A stretch of 64,000 nt of DNA from Catellatospora sichuanensis (GTDB lineage: Bacteria > Actinomycetota > Actinomycetes > Mycobacteriales > Micromonosporaceae): positions 1-64,000 of the forward strand of contig NZ_VIQO01000033.1 in the NCBI RefSeq assembly GCF_007483665.1, written 5' to 3'. The first letter of the stretch is position 1. Each line of letters opens with the position of its first letter. The position numbers and the translations under genes are program-made. Of the stretch, positions 27,582 to 35,426 are shown piece by piece. Below the pieces are notes generated by a model, which had not been told where the DNA came from, made no database searches, and worked only from the letters and a program-made list of their open reading frames with translations.

Positions 27582-28364
27582 TCAGACGTCGTGCGACAGC
27601 GAGTCGATACCCCGCCCGGCACCCTGCGAAACGGGTGTTCTCGCCGGTGAGGCCGCATCCAGCTGGTAGACGCTGTACGCCTGGCGGATCACCGGGTGCG
27701 CCACGTTGCGCACGCGCACCCCGCCCGGGGTGACGCCGCGCTCCACGCCCGCGTGCGCGTGCCCGTGCACGGCCAGCGCCGTGGGCGCGGAGTCGATCGC
27801 CTGGCCCAGCAGGTACGAACCCAGGAACGGGTAGATCTCCAGCGGCTCGCCCAGCAGCGTGTCCGGCACCGGCGCGTAATGCGTCAGCGCCACCAGTACG
27901 TCCGCGTCCAGCGACAGCAGGGCGGCCTGCAGGCGGGTCGCGGCGCGTTCGGTCGTCCGCACGAAGTCCTTGATCTCCTGCTCGCCGAACATGCTGGCGC
28001 AGCGCCCTGCGAAGCCGCCGCCGAAGCCCTTGATCCCGGCCACGCCGAACTTCACGTCGCGGCAGCTGATGGTGATGCCCTCGCCCTCCAGCACGGTGAT
28101 GCCGCCCGCGGCCAGCACCTTGGTGACCTCGTGCTGCTGGTCGCTGTGGTAGTCGTGGTTGCCCAGCACGGCCACCACCGGCACCGGCAGGTCGCCGAAC
28201 TCGCGGGACACGCACTCGGCCTCGTTGACGGTGCCGTGCCGGGTCAGGTCACCGGCCAGCAGCAGCACGTCGGCGCGCTCGCCCAGCTGCTCCAGGGATG
28301 GGCGGTACCGGCCGAGCACGTCGACGTCCATGTGCACGTCACCGACCGCCGCCACGCGTATCAC
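27582..28364 (-). CDS. Calcineurin-like metallophosphoesterase
   Basis: 260 residues with GTG start overlapping the BON gene stop by 4 nt. All metallophosphoesterase blocks are visible: GDVHMD (metal I), LAGDLT (metal II), LGNHDY (Asn/His), THYAP, and the GHxH pair in HGHAH. Two metals hydrolyse phosphoester bonds; substrate is unknown. Coupling to a BON-domain protein and a nucleotidyltransferase suggests a joint role I cannot name. Confidence 0.9.
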   Translation of the reverse strand: MIRVAAVGDVHMDVDVLGRYRPSLEQLGERADVLLLAGDLTRHGTVNEAECVSREFGDLPVPVVAVLGNHDYHSDQQHEVTKVLAAGGITVLEGEGITISCRDVKFGVAGIKGFGGGFAGRCASMFGEQEIKDFVRTTERAATRLQAALLSLDADVLVALTHYAPVPDTLLGEPLEIYPFLGSYLLGQAIDSAPTALAVHGHAHAGVERGVTPGGVRVRNVAHPVIRQAYSVYQLDAASPARTPVSQGAGRGIDSLSHDV

Positions 28365-28624
28365 GTGATCACCTCTGGTTCGGACGGATCCGCGACCGCG
28401 GTCACCACGATGTCGTTGTGCACGTGCTTGTCCGGGAACATCGCCGCCACCCGATCGCCGATCGCGTCCCGGCGGTGCACGGTCTCGACCTGGCCGCGCA
28501 GCAGCACCGCCCCGTCCCGGCGGATCACCTCGATGCCCTGCTCGCAGATCGTGCCGTCCTCGGTCAGGATGCGATGCACCTCGGCGTCGGAGTACTCGTC
28601 AACGACCTTCGGCTCGCTCACCAT
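28361..28624 (-). CDS. BON-domain protein
   Basis: 87 residues without signal peptide. It covers one BON (OsmY-like) domain: DAEVHRILTEDG, then the hydrophobic strand pair VIRRDGAVLLRGQVET and the helix RRDAIGDRVAAMFPD, ending VHNDIVVTAV. BON domains bind membranes or lipids. Start ATG 28624 lies inside the end of the nucleotidyltransferase gene (7-nt overlap) and its stop overlaps the phosphoesterase start, so all three are translationally coupled. Confidence 0.85.
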   Translation of the reverse strand: MVSEPKVVDEYSDAEVHRILTEDGTICEQGIEVIRRDGAVLLRGQVETVHRRDAIGDRVAAMFPDKHVHNDIVVTAVADPSEPEVIT

Positions 28625-29268
28625 GCCCCCGTCCTGTCCGCTCCGGCAGGCACCGAGGCCTGCCCGTTCTGGGCTTGCTCCTGCGGCGGTCTCTCGTGCG
28701 CCCCGCCCTCGCTGGCCGGCGGGATGATCTCCAGCAGGCTGAGCAGGTAGAGGCAGGCCTCGGCGTACACCGAGTGGGCCGTGTCGCGCCGGACCTGGTC
28801 CCAGTCGATCTGCTCGCGCAGCGACCGGGCCAGCGGCAGCGCACGGGAGTAGTCGCAGTGGTGCTGGGAGAAGGTCAGCAGCTTGTGCTCCATCAGCATG
28901 GTCGCCGACAGCACGGGGATGTGCAGCGCGCCGACCGGCACGATCGAGCTCTCCGCCAGGACCTCCTCGGTCACCTGACGCTGCACCGGCCGGAAGATCA
29001 GATCCACCAGCCGGTCCTCGTCGTACACCTTCACCAGCCAGTCCTCAGGGGGGCGCTCGGTGCGGAAGCCCTCCTCCGCATACGCCTCCAGCGTTCGCTC
29101 GACGTCCTCCTCACGGATGACGAAGTCCACGTCATGCTCGCTGGAGGTGCCGCCGCGGGCGTAGACCGCGAACCCGCCCGCCAGTGCGAAGGGCACCTCG
29201 GCGCGGCGCAGCACGCTGGCCGCACGCTTCATCGTCTCCAGGAGCTCTGCACTGATCTCGCTGAGCAT
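28618..29268 (-). CDS. Nucleotidyltransferase-fold protein (AbiEii/MNT-like)
   Basis: 216 residues from ATG 29268. The N-terminal half has the nucleotidyltransferase pattern: FALAGGFAVYARG followed by SEHDVDFVI (paired acids) and a third acid in RLVDLIF. The second half is helical with MEHKLLTF, a segment typical of AbiEii-like or LinB-type nucleotidyltransferases. There is no clear antitoxin partner next door. TATAGC lies about 9 bp upstream of the ATG on this strand; no Shine-Dalgarno, so possibly leaderless. First gene of a four-gene operon. Confidence 0.82.
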   Translation of the reverse strand: MLSEISAELLETMKRAASVLRRAEVPFALAGGFAVYARGGTSSEHDVDFVIREEDVERTLEAYAEEGFRTERPPEDWLVKVYDEDRLVDLIFRPVQRQVTEEVLAESSIVPVGALHIPVLSATMLMEHKLLTFSQHHCDYSRALPLARSLREQIDWDQVRRDTAHSVYAEACLYLLSLLEIIPPASEGGAHERPPQEQAQNGQASVPAGADRTGAW

Positions 29269-29354
29269 GGGGTCGCTATACCCGACGCGTGTTCGTCTCA
29301 CACATCACCGGGCGCGCTAACCTCGCGGACGTGACCGAAGAGGCCGGGACCGGC

Positions 29355-30011
29355 ATGAAGGTGATCGTTTTCGGGGCGACCGGCATGGTCGGCCAGGGCG
29401 TCCTGCGTGAGTGCCTGCTCGACGACCGGGTGGCGCGGGTACTGGTGGTGGGCCGCACCGCCACCGGCCGCAGCCACCCCAAGCTGACCGAGATCGTCCG
29501 CGACGACCTCCACGACCTGTCCCCCGTCGCCGCCGACCTGGCCGGCTACGACGCCTGCTTCTTCTGCCTGGGCGTGTCCGCCGCGGGCATGACCGAGGCC
29601 GCCTACACCCGGATCACCTACGACCTCACCATGGCCGCCGCGGGGGTCCTGGCCGAGGTCTCCCCCGGCACACGCTTCGCCTACATCTCCGGCAGCGGCA
29701 CCGACTCCACCGGGCACGGCCGCATGATGTGGGCCCGGGTCAAGGGCCGTACCGAGAACGCCCTGCTCGCGATGCCGCTGGACGCGTACATGTTCCGCCC
29801 CGGCTTCATCCAGCCCCGCCACGGCATCACCTCCAAGACCGGCTGGTACCGCACCCTCTACAAAATCACCGGTCCCCTCCATCCCCTCCTCGCACGGATC
29901 CCCGGCCTGGCCACCACCACCGACCAGCTCGGCCGCGCCATGATCCACGTCGGCCTCTCCGGCGCCCCGAAACGCATCCTCACCAACCGCGACATCAACA
30001 CCCTGTCCTGA
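29355..30011 (+). CDS. NAD(P)-binding Rossmann-fold protein
   Basis: 218 residues from ATG 29355, where the Rossmann motif begins (MKVIVFGATGMVGQGVLREC). Later landmarks CFFCLGVSAAG and FAYISGSGTDST resemble short-chain epimerase/YbjT/HTATIP2-like NAD(P)-binding proteins. The catalytic residues of classic SDRs are not obvious. GTG 29331 preceded by TAACCT is an alternative leaderless start. Immediately after its stop, and in the same frame, lies a GNAT remnant. Confidence 0.85.
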   Translation: MKVIVFGATGMVGQGVLRECLLDDRVARVLVVGRTATGRSHPKLTEIVRDDLHDLSPVAADLAGYDACFFCLGVSAAGMTEAAYTRITYDLTMAAAGVLAEVSPGTRFAYISGSGTDSTGHGRMMWARVKGRTENALLAMPLDAYMFRPGFIQPRHGITSKTGWYRTLYKITGPLHPLLARIPGLATTTDQLGRAMIHVGLSGAPKRILTNRDINTLS

Positions 30012-30140
30012 CTCCAGGTCCCGACCGGCCAGGACGCCGCCATCGCCCTCTACGAACGCACCGGCTGGCGGCGCACCGGCGCCGTCTTCGGCTGGACCAC
30101 CCCGACCGGCGACATCCACGTGCACCGGTACACCGCCTAA
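30012..30140 (+). pseudogene. C-terminal remnant of a GNAT acetyltransferase
   Basis: Directly after the previous stop and in the same frame, 42 codons read LQVPTGQDAAIALYERTGW, then RRTGAVFGW and IHVHRYTA, ending in TAA. AIALYERTGWRR is the hallmark of the final helix and strand of GNAT enzymes, which bind acetyl-CoA. The N-terminal two thirds are absent and there is no start codon, so this is a broken gene, probably left by a deletion that joined it to the upstream gene. Confidence 0.7.
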
Positions 30141-30196
30141 CCCGTCACGCCCCGAGGCCCGGCAGCGGCACCCGACCGTTGTGCTTGACTGGGCCG

Positions 30197-30772
30197 ATGG
30201 CCGCCGACGCCCCGACGCTGACCTTCACCGACGCCGACGCCTTCGACCAGTGGCTCGCCGCCCAGCCCGCCGGCAGCGCCGGCGTGTGGCTCAAGCTGGC
30301 GAAGAAGGCCTCCGGCGTGCCGTCGGTCGACTACTCCCAGGCACTCGACGTGGCCCTGTGCCACGGCTGGATCGACGGCCCGAAGGCCGGCGTCGACGAG
30401 GTGTACTGGCTGCAGAAGTTCACCCCGCGCCGGGCCCGCAGCCGCTGGTCGAAGATCAATCGCAACCGGGTGGCGTCGCTGATCGAGCAGGGCCGGATGC
30501 GGCCCGCGGGCCTCGCCGAGATCGAGCGTGCGCAGGCCGACGGGCGCTGGGAGGCGGCCTACGACAGCATGACGACGGCCGAGGTGCCCGACGACCTCGC
30601 CCAGGCGCTCGCCGCGAACCCGGACGCGGCACGGTTCTTCGAGACCGTCGACCGGCAGAACCGGTACGCCGTCCTGTACCGGATCCAGGAGGCCAAGCGG
30701 CCGGAGACCCGTGCCAGGCGGGTCGCGCAGTACGTCGCCATGCTCGCCGAGGGCAGGAAGATCTATCCCTGA
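30197..30772 (+). CDS. YdeI/OmpD-associated family protein
   Basis: 191 residues from ATG 30197. It carries the YdeI/OmpD-associated pattern: FDQWLAAQPAGSAGVWLKLAKK near the start, then VDYSQALDVALCHGWIDGP, and FTPRRARSRWSKINRNRVASLI. The C-terminal basic helix (EAKRPETRARRV) is typical. Function in general is unresolved; some relatives affect resistance to cationic peptides. Single gene without ribosome-binding site. Confidence 0.87.
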   Translation: MAADAPTLTFTDADAFDQWLAAQPAGSAGVWLKLAKKASGVPSVDYSQALDVALCHGWIDGPKAGVDEVYWLQKFTPRRARSRWSKINRNRVASLIEQGRMRPAGLAEIERAQADGRWEAAYDSMTTAEVPDDLAQALAANPDAARFFETVDRQNRYAVLYRIQEAKRPETRARRVAQYVAMLAEGRKIYP

Positions 30773-30852
30773 CGGGGCCTGCTCGGGTCGGTGTCGCAGC
30801 GCACCGCGGCCAACCACGCCCAGGCCGCGGACACGCCGGTAGCATGGCGATC

Positions 30853-31254
30853 ATGGCAACGGTAAGGGTCGAACGCACTGACGACGGTTTCATCGCCACC
30901 AACGAGCGCGGGGCCTCCGTCGCCGTCGGCAGCTCCGATCAGGACGGCGTCTTCTCTCCGGTCGAGCTGCTGCTGGTGGCCCTGGGCGGGTGCGAGATCG
31001 TCACTATCGAGCCGCTGACCGCCAAGCGCGGCCACCGCCTGGTCAAGCTGGCGGTACGCGTCGACGCGGAGAAGGTCGCGCCGACGAAGCTCGGGCCGAT
31101 CACGACGACGTACGAGATCGAGCTGCCGCCCGGCGACGACAAGGCCGCCGAGGTCTTCGAGTCGGTCGCGCACCGGGTGCACGAGAACCACTGCACCGTC
31201 GGCCGCGCGCTGCGGGAGGGCACCGAGACGATCCAGGTCCTGCCGCCCCGCTGA
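30853..31254 (+). CDS. OsmC-family protein
   Basis: 133 residues. TAGCAT at 30840-30845 lies exactly where a -10 would put transcription start at ATG 30853, so I chose this leaderless start over the ATG at 30844. The OsmC/Ohr fold is clear: FSPVELLLVALGGCEIVTIE with the first catalytic Cys, then VHENHCTVGRALREG with the second. These proteins reduce organic or fatty-acid hydroperoxides with two cysteines. The arrangement (Cys in GGC and HCTV) supports activity. Confidence 0.88.
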   Translation: MATVRVERTDDGFIATNERGASVAVGSSDQDGVFSPVELLLVALGGCEIVTIEPLTAKRGHRLVKLAVRVDAEKVAPTKLGPITTTYEIELPPGDDKAAEVFESVAHRVHENHCTVGRALREGTETIQVLPPR

Positions 31255-31354
31255 CCGACTGCGGCGGATGTCCCGTTCCGGCGTTCCCGTCCCGCGATGC
31301 GGCGTACCGTGAGGGCACAAGGGACCGGCGACGCCGGTGGGGGCGGTCACCGAC

Positions 31355-31762
31355 ATGGAGCACCCGTGGGGCCAGGCCTCGCTGGCCAATCTGGTCGACC
31401 TGCTCGTCATGCTGGTCGAGGCGGCCGGTGCCGTGGTCATCTTCGTCGGGGCGGCGATCGCGTTCACGCAGTTCGTGGGTGCGGCGATCCGCGGGCGACA
31501 TACCGCCGGCTTCGTGCCGATCCGGCTGGGCCTCGGCCGCTTCCTCACGCTCGGTCTGGAGTTCCAGCTGGCGGGTGACATCCTGCGCACCGCCGTCGCG
31601 CCGACCCTGCGGGAGATCGCCGAACTCGCGGCCATCGCCACCATCCGTACCGCACTGAACTACTTCCTCAACAAGGAGATCCAGGAGGCGCGTACCGAAC
31701 TGCGCGGCCTCAGCGAGATGACCGCGCCCGGCCCCGGCGGCACGGCGCGGGGCACGCCGTGA
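31355..31762 (+). CDS. DUF1622 membrane protein
   Basis: About 135 residues. Two or three membrane helices: VDLLVMLVEAAGAVVIFVGAAIAFTQF (first half), then RLGLGRFLTLGLEFQLAGDILRTA, which is the DUF1622 signature, and a last segment NYFLNKE. Unknown function. The start is uncertain (GTG 31337 also in frame). The stop overlaps the next start by 4 nt. Confidence 0.83.
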   Translation: MEHPWGQASLANLVDLLVMLVEAAGAVVIFVGAAIAFTQFVGAAIRGRHTAGFVPIRLGLGRFLTLGLEFQLAGDILRTAVAPTLREIAELAAIATIRTALNYFLNKEIQEARTELRGLSEMTAPGPGGTARGTP

Positions 31763-32037
31763 CCCTGCTGCCCGACGATTTGGTACGCGGAGCGGCGCAG
31801 CTCTGCGTGGCGGCGGGTTTCGTCGCCGGGGCGCTGGTGTTCGGGCGGTGCCGCTCCGGTCGCGTGGCCCTGTCGGTGGCGCTGGACTTCTGGCTCGCGG
31901 CGGGACTGCTCACGCTGTCGCTGGCCACCACATGGACGGCGATCCTGGCCGCGGCGGCGATCGTCGGACTGCGCCGGATGCTGGCCCTCGCCCTGGCCCA
32001 GCGGCCACACCAGGCGGCCGGCGAGCGGCCGGGGTGA
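31759..32037 (+). CDS. Small membrane protein coupled to DUF1622
   Basis: 92 residues; the GTG start overlaps the DUF1622 stop (GTGA). Three hydrophobic segments (about 9-28, 36-57, 59-80) and a basic C-terminal tail. No family known to me. Overlap suggests the two proteins work together in the membrane. Confidence 0.75.
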   Translation: MTLLPDDLVRGAAQLCVAAGFVAGALVFGRCRSGRVALSVALDFWLAAGLLTLSLATTWTAILAAAAIVGLRRMLALALAQRPHQAAGERPG

Positions 32038-32192
32038 CTGCTGGCCGGACTGCACGCGGCGGCGGGCGACGAGCGTCACCCGCCCGGTCAGCGATCTCGG
32101 CGACGTTGACGAGCCGATGATCGCCTAGGACGGCGCATGCCGGGCACGAGCCCGAACCCGCCTCCCGCCTGGCCACGGGCAACAAGCCGTTG

Positions 32193-32238
32193 GGAAGGGC
32201 ACCTTCTACATCGCGGAGCGATAAGAAGGTGCCCTTCC
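32193..32238. repeat. Palindromic intergenic element (AAGGGCACCTTCT family)
   Basis: Perfect 15-bp arms GGAAGGGCACCTTCT (32193-32207) and complement (32224-32238), with a loop containing TCGCGGAGCG. It lies between convergent genes, six bases from the GH3 stop. Relatives occur at 24795 and 48200. Confidence 0.75.
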
Positions 32239-32243
32239 TTCGC

Positions 32244-34982
32244 TCAGGTGCAGGGGGTGGCGTTGAGGGCGAAGTTGGTCGGGTTGGGGTTCGAGCCCGA
32301 GTAGGTGCCCTGGAGGCCGAACTGGGCGTTGGCGGTCGGGGCGATGGTGGCGTTCCAGCCGCCGTCGCGGGCCGTGACAGTGGAGCCGGACTGGGTGACG
32401 GTGGCGTTCCAGGCGCTGGTGACCTGCTGGTTGCCGGTGAAGGTCCAGGTCAGGGTCCAGCCGTTGACGGTGGTCGAGCCGGTGTTGACGATGGTGACGT
32501 TGGCGGTGAAGCCGTTGCCCCAGCTGTTCGGGGTCCAGGTGACCCGGCAGCTCGCGCCGGTGCCGCCGCCGGTCGTGGTGACGGTGACGGTGTTGGAGTT
32601 GCCGGAGACGTTGCCCGCCGCGTCACGGGCCCGGACGTAGAACCGGTACGTGCTCGACGGGGACAGGCCGGTGGGCGAGAAGGTGGTGCCGGTGGCCGTG
32701 CCGACCTGCGTGAACGAACCGCCGCTGCTGCCGGGGGCCTGGAAGACCTCGTACCCGGTGACGGCGACGTTGTCGGTGGACCCGGTCCAGGCGAGGGCGG
32801 CCCCGGAGCTGGTCACGGTGGTGGCGGCCAGGTTCGACGGGGTGGTCGGGGCCTGGGTGTCGCCGCCCGCGGCGGTGGTCACCGCGACCGTGCCCGAACG
32901 TGCCGAGCGGTTGCCTGCGGCGTCCTTGGCGTAGACCGCGAAGGTGTACGCCGTCGAGGAGGTCAGCCCCGTCAGCGACGCGGTGCTGCCGACCGGCGAC
33001 GACACGACGGTCTCCGTCGAGCCCTGCACCCGCACCACGTCGTACCCGGTCACGGCGACGTTGTCGGTGGACGCCGCCCAGGAGAGCGAGGCGCCGGAGG
33101 CGGTCACGTTGGACGCGGTCGGGGTGCCGGGTGTGGACGGCGGGGTCGTGTCGACCGGGGTGCCGCCGTAGGTCAGGCCGAAGCCGTACGCGAACAGCGG
33201 GGTCTTGCCGTCGCCGTCGTTGATCGGCTGCTGGCTCGCGCTGCTCATCCAGGTCACCGGCAGCTTGCCGGTCGGCTGGACGGCGCCGAACAGCACGTCG
33301 GCGACGCCCTGCCCTTCGGTGCCGGGCAGCCAGGCGGCGACCAGCGCGTTCCAGTTCGGCAGCTGCGCCGCGATGTCCAGCGGGCGGCCGGAGACGAGCA
33401 CGACCACCACCGGCACGCCGGAGTTGCGCAGCGTGGTGAGGGTGTTGAGGTCGGTGCTGTCCAGGCCCATGCTGTTGGGGCGGTCGCCCTGGCCTTCGGC
33501 GTACGGCTGCTCGCCGACGACCGCGATCGCCACCCGGTAGGAGCCGTCGATGCCGCTGCCGTTGCTGTTGTAGGTGACGGTCGTGCCGGAGCCGACGGTG
33601 TTGCGGATGCCCTGCAGGATCGTGGTGCCGGGGGTGGTGTTGCCGGACGCGCCCTGCCAGGAGACGGTCCAGCCGCCGCTCTGCAGGCCGATGTTGTCGG
33701 CGTGCCGGCCCGCGACGAAGATCTTGCCGCCGGCGGCCGGGATCGGCAGCACGTTGCCGCTGTTCTTCAGCACGACCTGCGACTTGGCGACGGCCTGGCG
33801 GGCCAGGGCGCGGTGCGCGGTGCCGCCGACCGACGACAGGTAGGAGCGGTCGGCCAGCGGCCGCTCGAACAGGCCCAGTTCGAACTTCTTGGTCAGGATG
33901 CGGCGCACCGCGTCGTCGACGCGCGCGTTGCTGACCCGGCCCGCGTTGACCTCGGTACGGAGCAGGTCGATGAAGCTCTTCCAGGCGGTGGGCACCATCA
34001 CCATGTCGATGCCCGCGTTGACCGCGCTGCGCACGTCGGTGGCGCTCATGCCGGTGGCGCCGTCGATCTGGTCGATGCCGTTCCAGTCGGACACGACGAT
34101 GCCGGAGAAGCCCAGCTCGCCCTTGAGCACGGTGGTGATGAGGAACTGGTTGCCGTGCAGCTTGGCGCCATTCCAGCTGCTGTAGGAGATCATGACCGAG
34201 CCGACGCCGCGCTGGATCGCGGCCTGGAACGGCGGCAGGTGGATCGCGCGCAGCTCCGCTTCGGACAGCTGGGTGTTGCCCTGGTCGGTACCGTTGGCGG
34301 TGCCGCCGTCGCCGAGGTAGTGCTTGGCGGTCGCGAGCACGGAGGCCGGGCCGCCCAGGGCGGTGCCCTGCAGCCCGGTGACGATGGTCGCCATCGAGCC
34401 GACCAGGTCCGGCTTCTCACCGAAGGACTCGTAGGTGCGGCCCCAGCGGTCGTTGCGGGCCACGCACAGGCAGGGCGCGAAGTTCCAGTCGACGCCGGTG
34501 GCGGTGACCTCCTCGGCGACCGCCCGGCCGATGTTCTGGGCCAGCGCCGGATCGCGGGTCGCGCCGAGGCCGATGTTGTGCGGGAAGATCGTCGCGCCGA
34601 CCACGTTGTTGTGGCCGTGCACGGCGTCGGCGCCGTACAGCAGCGGGATCTTCAGGGGTGTGGCCAGCGCGGCGTTCTGGAAGCCGTCGGTCATGTCCGC
34701 CCACGAGGCGGCGTTGTTGGACGCGGGCGCGGAGCCGCCGCCGGACAGCAGCGAGCCGAGCCGGTACTGGGTGATCTCGCTGCTGGTGACCGAGGCCCGC
34801 TCGGCCTGGGTCATCTGGCCCAGCTTCTCGTCCAGCGTCAGCCGCGACAGCAGGTCGGCGACGCGGGTGGCCACGGGCAGGGCCGGGTCCTGGTAGGGGA
34901 AGTCGGCGGCGATCGCGGGCGGGGCCACCGCGAGGGTGGCGGCCACCAGGACCGCGGGCACGGCCAGGCGTAGGAGCTTCAT
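32244..34982 (-). CDS. Secreted GH3 beta-glucosidase with two FnIII domains and CBM2
   Basis: 912 residues from ATG 34982 (AAAGG upstream); an open frame extends further but is not coding. A signal peptide (1-26, AIA cleavage) is followed by the GH3 N-terminal barrel with nucleophile Asp299 in VVSDWNG, the GH3 C-terminal domain, two fibronectin type III domains (each with DNVAVTGY) and a C-terminal CBM2 (CRVTWTPNSWGNGFTANVTI), a cellulose- or chitin-binding module. It probably releases glucose from beta-glucan or cello-oligosaccharides at the polymer surface. A CelR/CebR-like box lies 195 bp upstream, unlike the operator of the cluster at 2.5-7.8 kb. Confidence 0.93.
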   Translation of the reverse strand: MKLLRLAVPAVLVAATLAVAPPAIAADFPYQDPALPVATRVADLLSRLTLDEKLGQMTQAERASVTSSEITQYRLGSLLSGGGSAPASNNAASWADMTDGFQNAALATPLKIPLLYGADAVHGHNNVVGATIFPHNIGLGATRDPALAQNIGRAVAEEVTATGVDWNFAPCLCVARNDRWGRTYESFGEKPDLVGSMATIVTGLQGTALGGPASVLATAKHYLGDGGTANGTDQGNTQLSEAELRAIHLPPFQAAIQRGVGSVMISYSSWNGAKLHGNQFLITTVLKGELGFSGIVVSDWNGIDQIDGATGMSATDVRSAVNAGIDMVMVPTAWKSFIDLLRTEVNAGRVSNARVDDAVRRILTKKFELGLFERPLADRSYLSSVGGTAHRALARQAVAKSQVVLKNSGNVLPIPAAGGKIFVAGRHADNIGLQSGGWTVSWQGASGNTTPGTTILQGIRNTVGSGTTVTYNSNGSGIDGSYRVAIAVVGEQPYAEGQGDRPNSMGLDSTDLNTLTTLRNSGVPVVVVLVSGRPLDIAAQLPNWNALVAAWLPGTEGQGVADVLFGAVQPTGKLPVTWMSSASQQPINDGDGKTPLFAYGFGLTYGGTPVDTTPPSTPGTPTASNVTASGASLSWAASTDNVAVTGYDVVRVQGSTETVVSSPVGSTASLTGLTSSTAYTFAVYAKDAAGNRSARSGTVAVTTAAGGDTQAPTTPSNLAATTVTSSGAALAWTGSTDNVAVTGYEVFQAPGSSGGSFTQVGTATGTTFSPTGLSPSSTYRFYVRARDAAGNVSGNSNTVTVTTTGGGTGASCRVTWTPNSWGNGFTANVTIVNTGSTTVNGWTLTWTFTGNQQVTSAWNATVTQSGSTVTARDGGWNATIAPTANAQFGLQGTYSGSNPNPTNFALNATPCT

Positions 34983-35177
34983 GATCCTTTTCCCGTCTGG
35001 AGGGGTGGAGACGGGGCGGGACAGGGTGGGGACCGGTCCCGCCGTCACGGTCCGCCCGCGCCCGCGGCCCTGATCGGCGGCCGCGGCGTGGGGGCGGTGA
35101 GGCAGGGGGCGCAGGCGCTCGCGGCAGCGGCACTGCGGCCGCGGCCGGAAACGCCCGGCGGTGCCCGGTCTCGCCGT

Positions 35178-35191
35178 TGGGAGCGCTCCCG
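35178..35191. promoter_or_regulatory. CelR/CebR-like operator upstream of the GH3 gene
   Basis: TGGGAGCGCTCCCG matches the known CelR/CebR consensus TGGGAGCGCTCCCA at 13 of 14 bases. It lies in the 444-bp gap (34983-35426) between the GH3 and DyP genes; the gap also holds the DyP promoter block and has no gene. The regulator is not encoded in this window. Confidence 0.65.
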
Positions 35192-35270
35192 CGCCCGAGC
35201 CTACGGGACATTCACCGACTTGAAAAGAAGCCGCAATGCCGTGCCGGGTGACCGGCGCCCAGGCCAGGGC

Positions 35271-35330
35271 CTGCATTCCGGGGGTACGACAGCAGGCGAC
35301 ATGGCACGATTCCGGTGAGAAGGCATCCGG
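35271..35330 (+). promoter_or_regulatory. Promoter block upstream of the DyP-encapsulin operon (copy A)
   Basis: Copy A of a 60-bp block that recurs at 37370-37430. TGGCACGATTCCGGTGAG (35302-35319) is identical in both, and the 31 bases before it match at 19 positions, including GCATTC 27 bp upstream. Located 97 bp before the DyP start. Confidence 0.6.
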
Positions 35331-35426
35331 CCGCCGCGCGACGGTGCGGGCGACGCGCACGAGAACGACGCCCGGCCGGTGATCGGACGAGGCAACCTCG
35401 CCTGACTGTCCTGATCGGGAGGTCGT

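Noticed and set aside
28618-29268. AbiE-type toxin-antitoxin system
   Set aside because: The nucleotidyltransferase has no antitoxin-like partner; it overlaps a BON-domain gene.
35302-35319. TGGCACG as a sigma-54 promoter
   Set aside because: The -12 TTGC element is missing and actinobacteria generally lack sigma-54.
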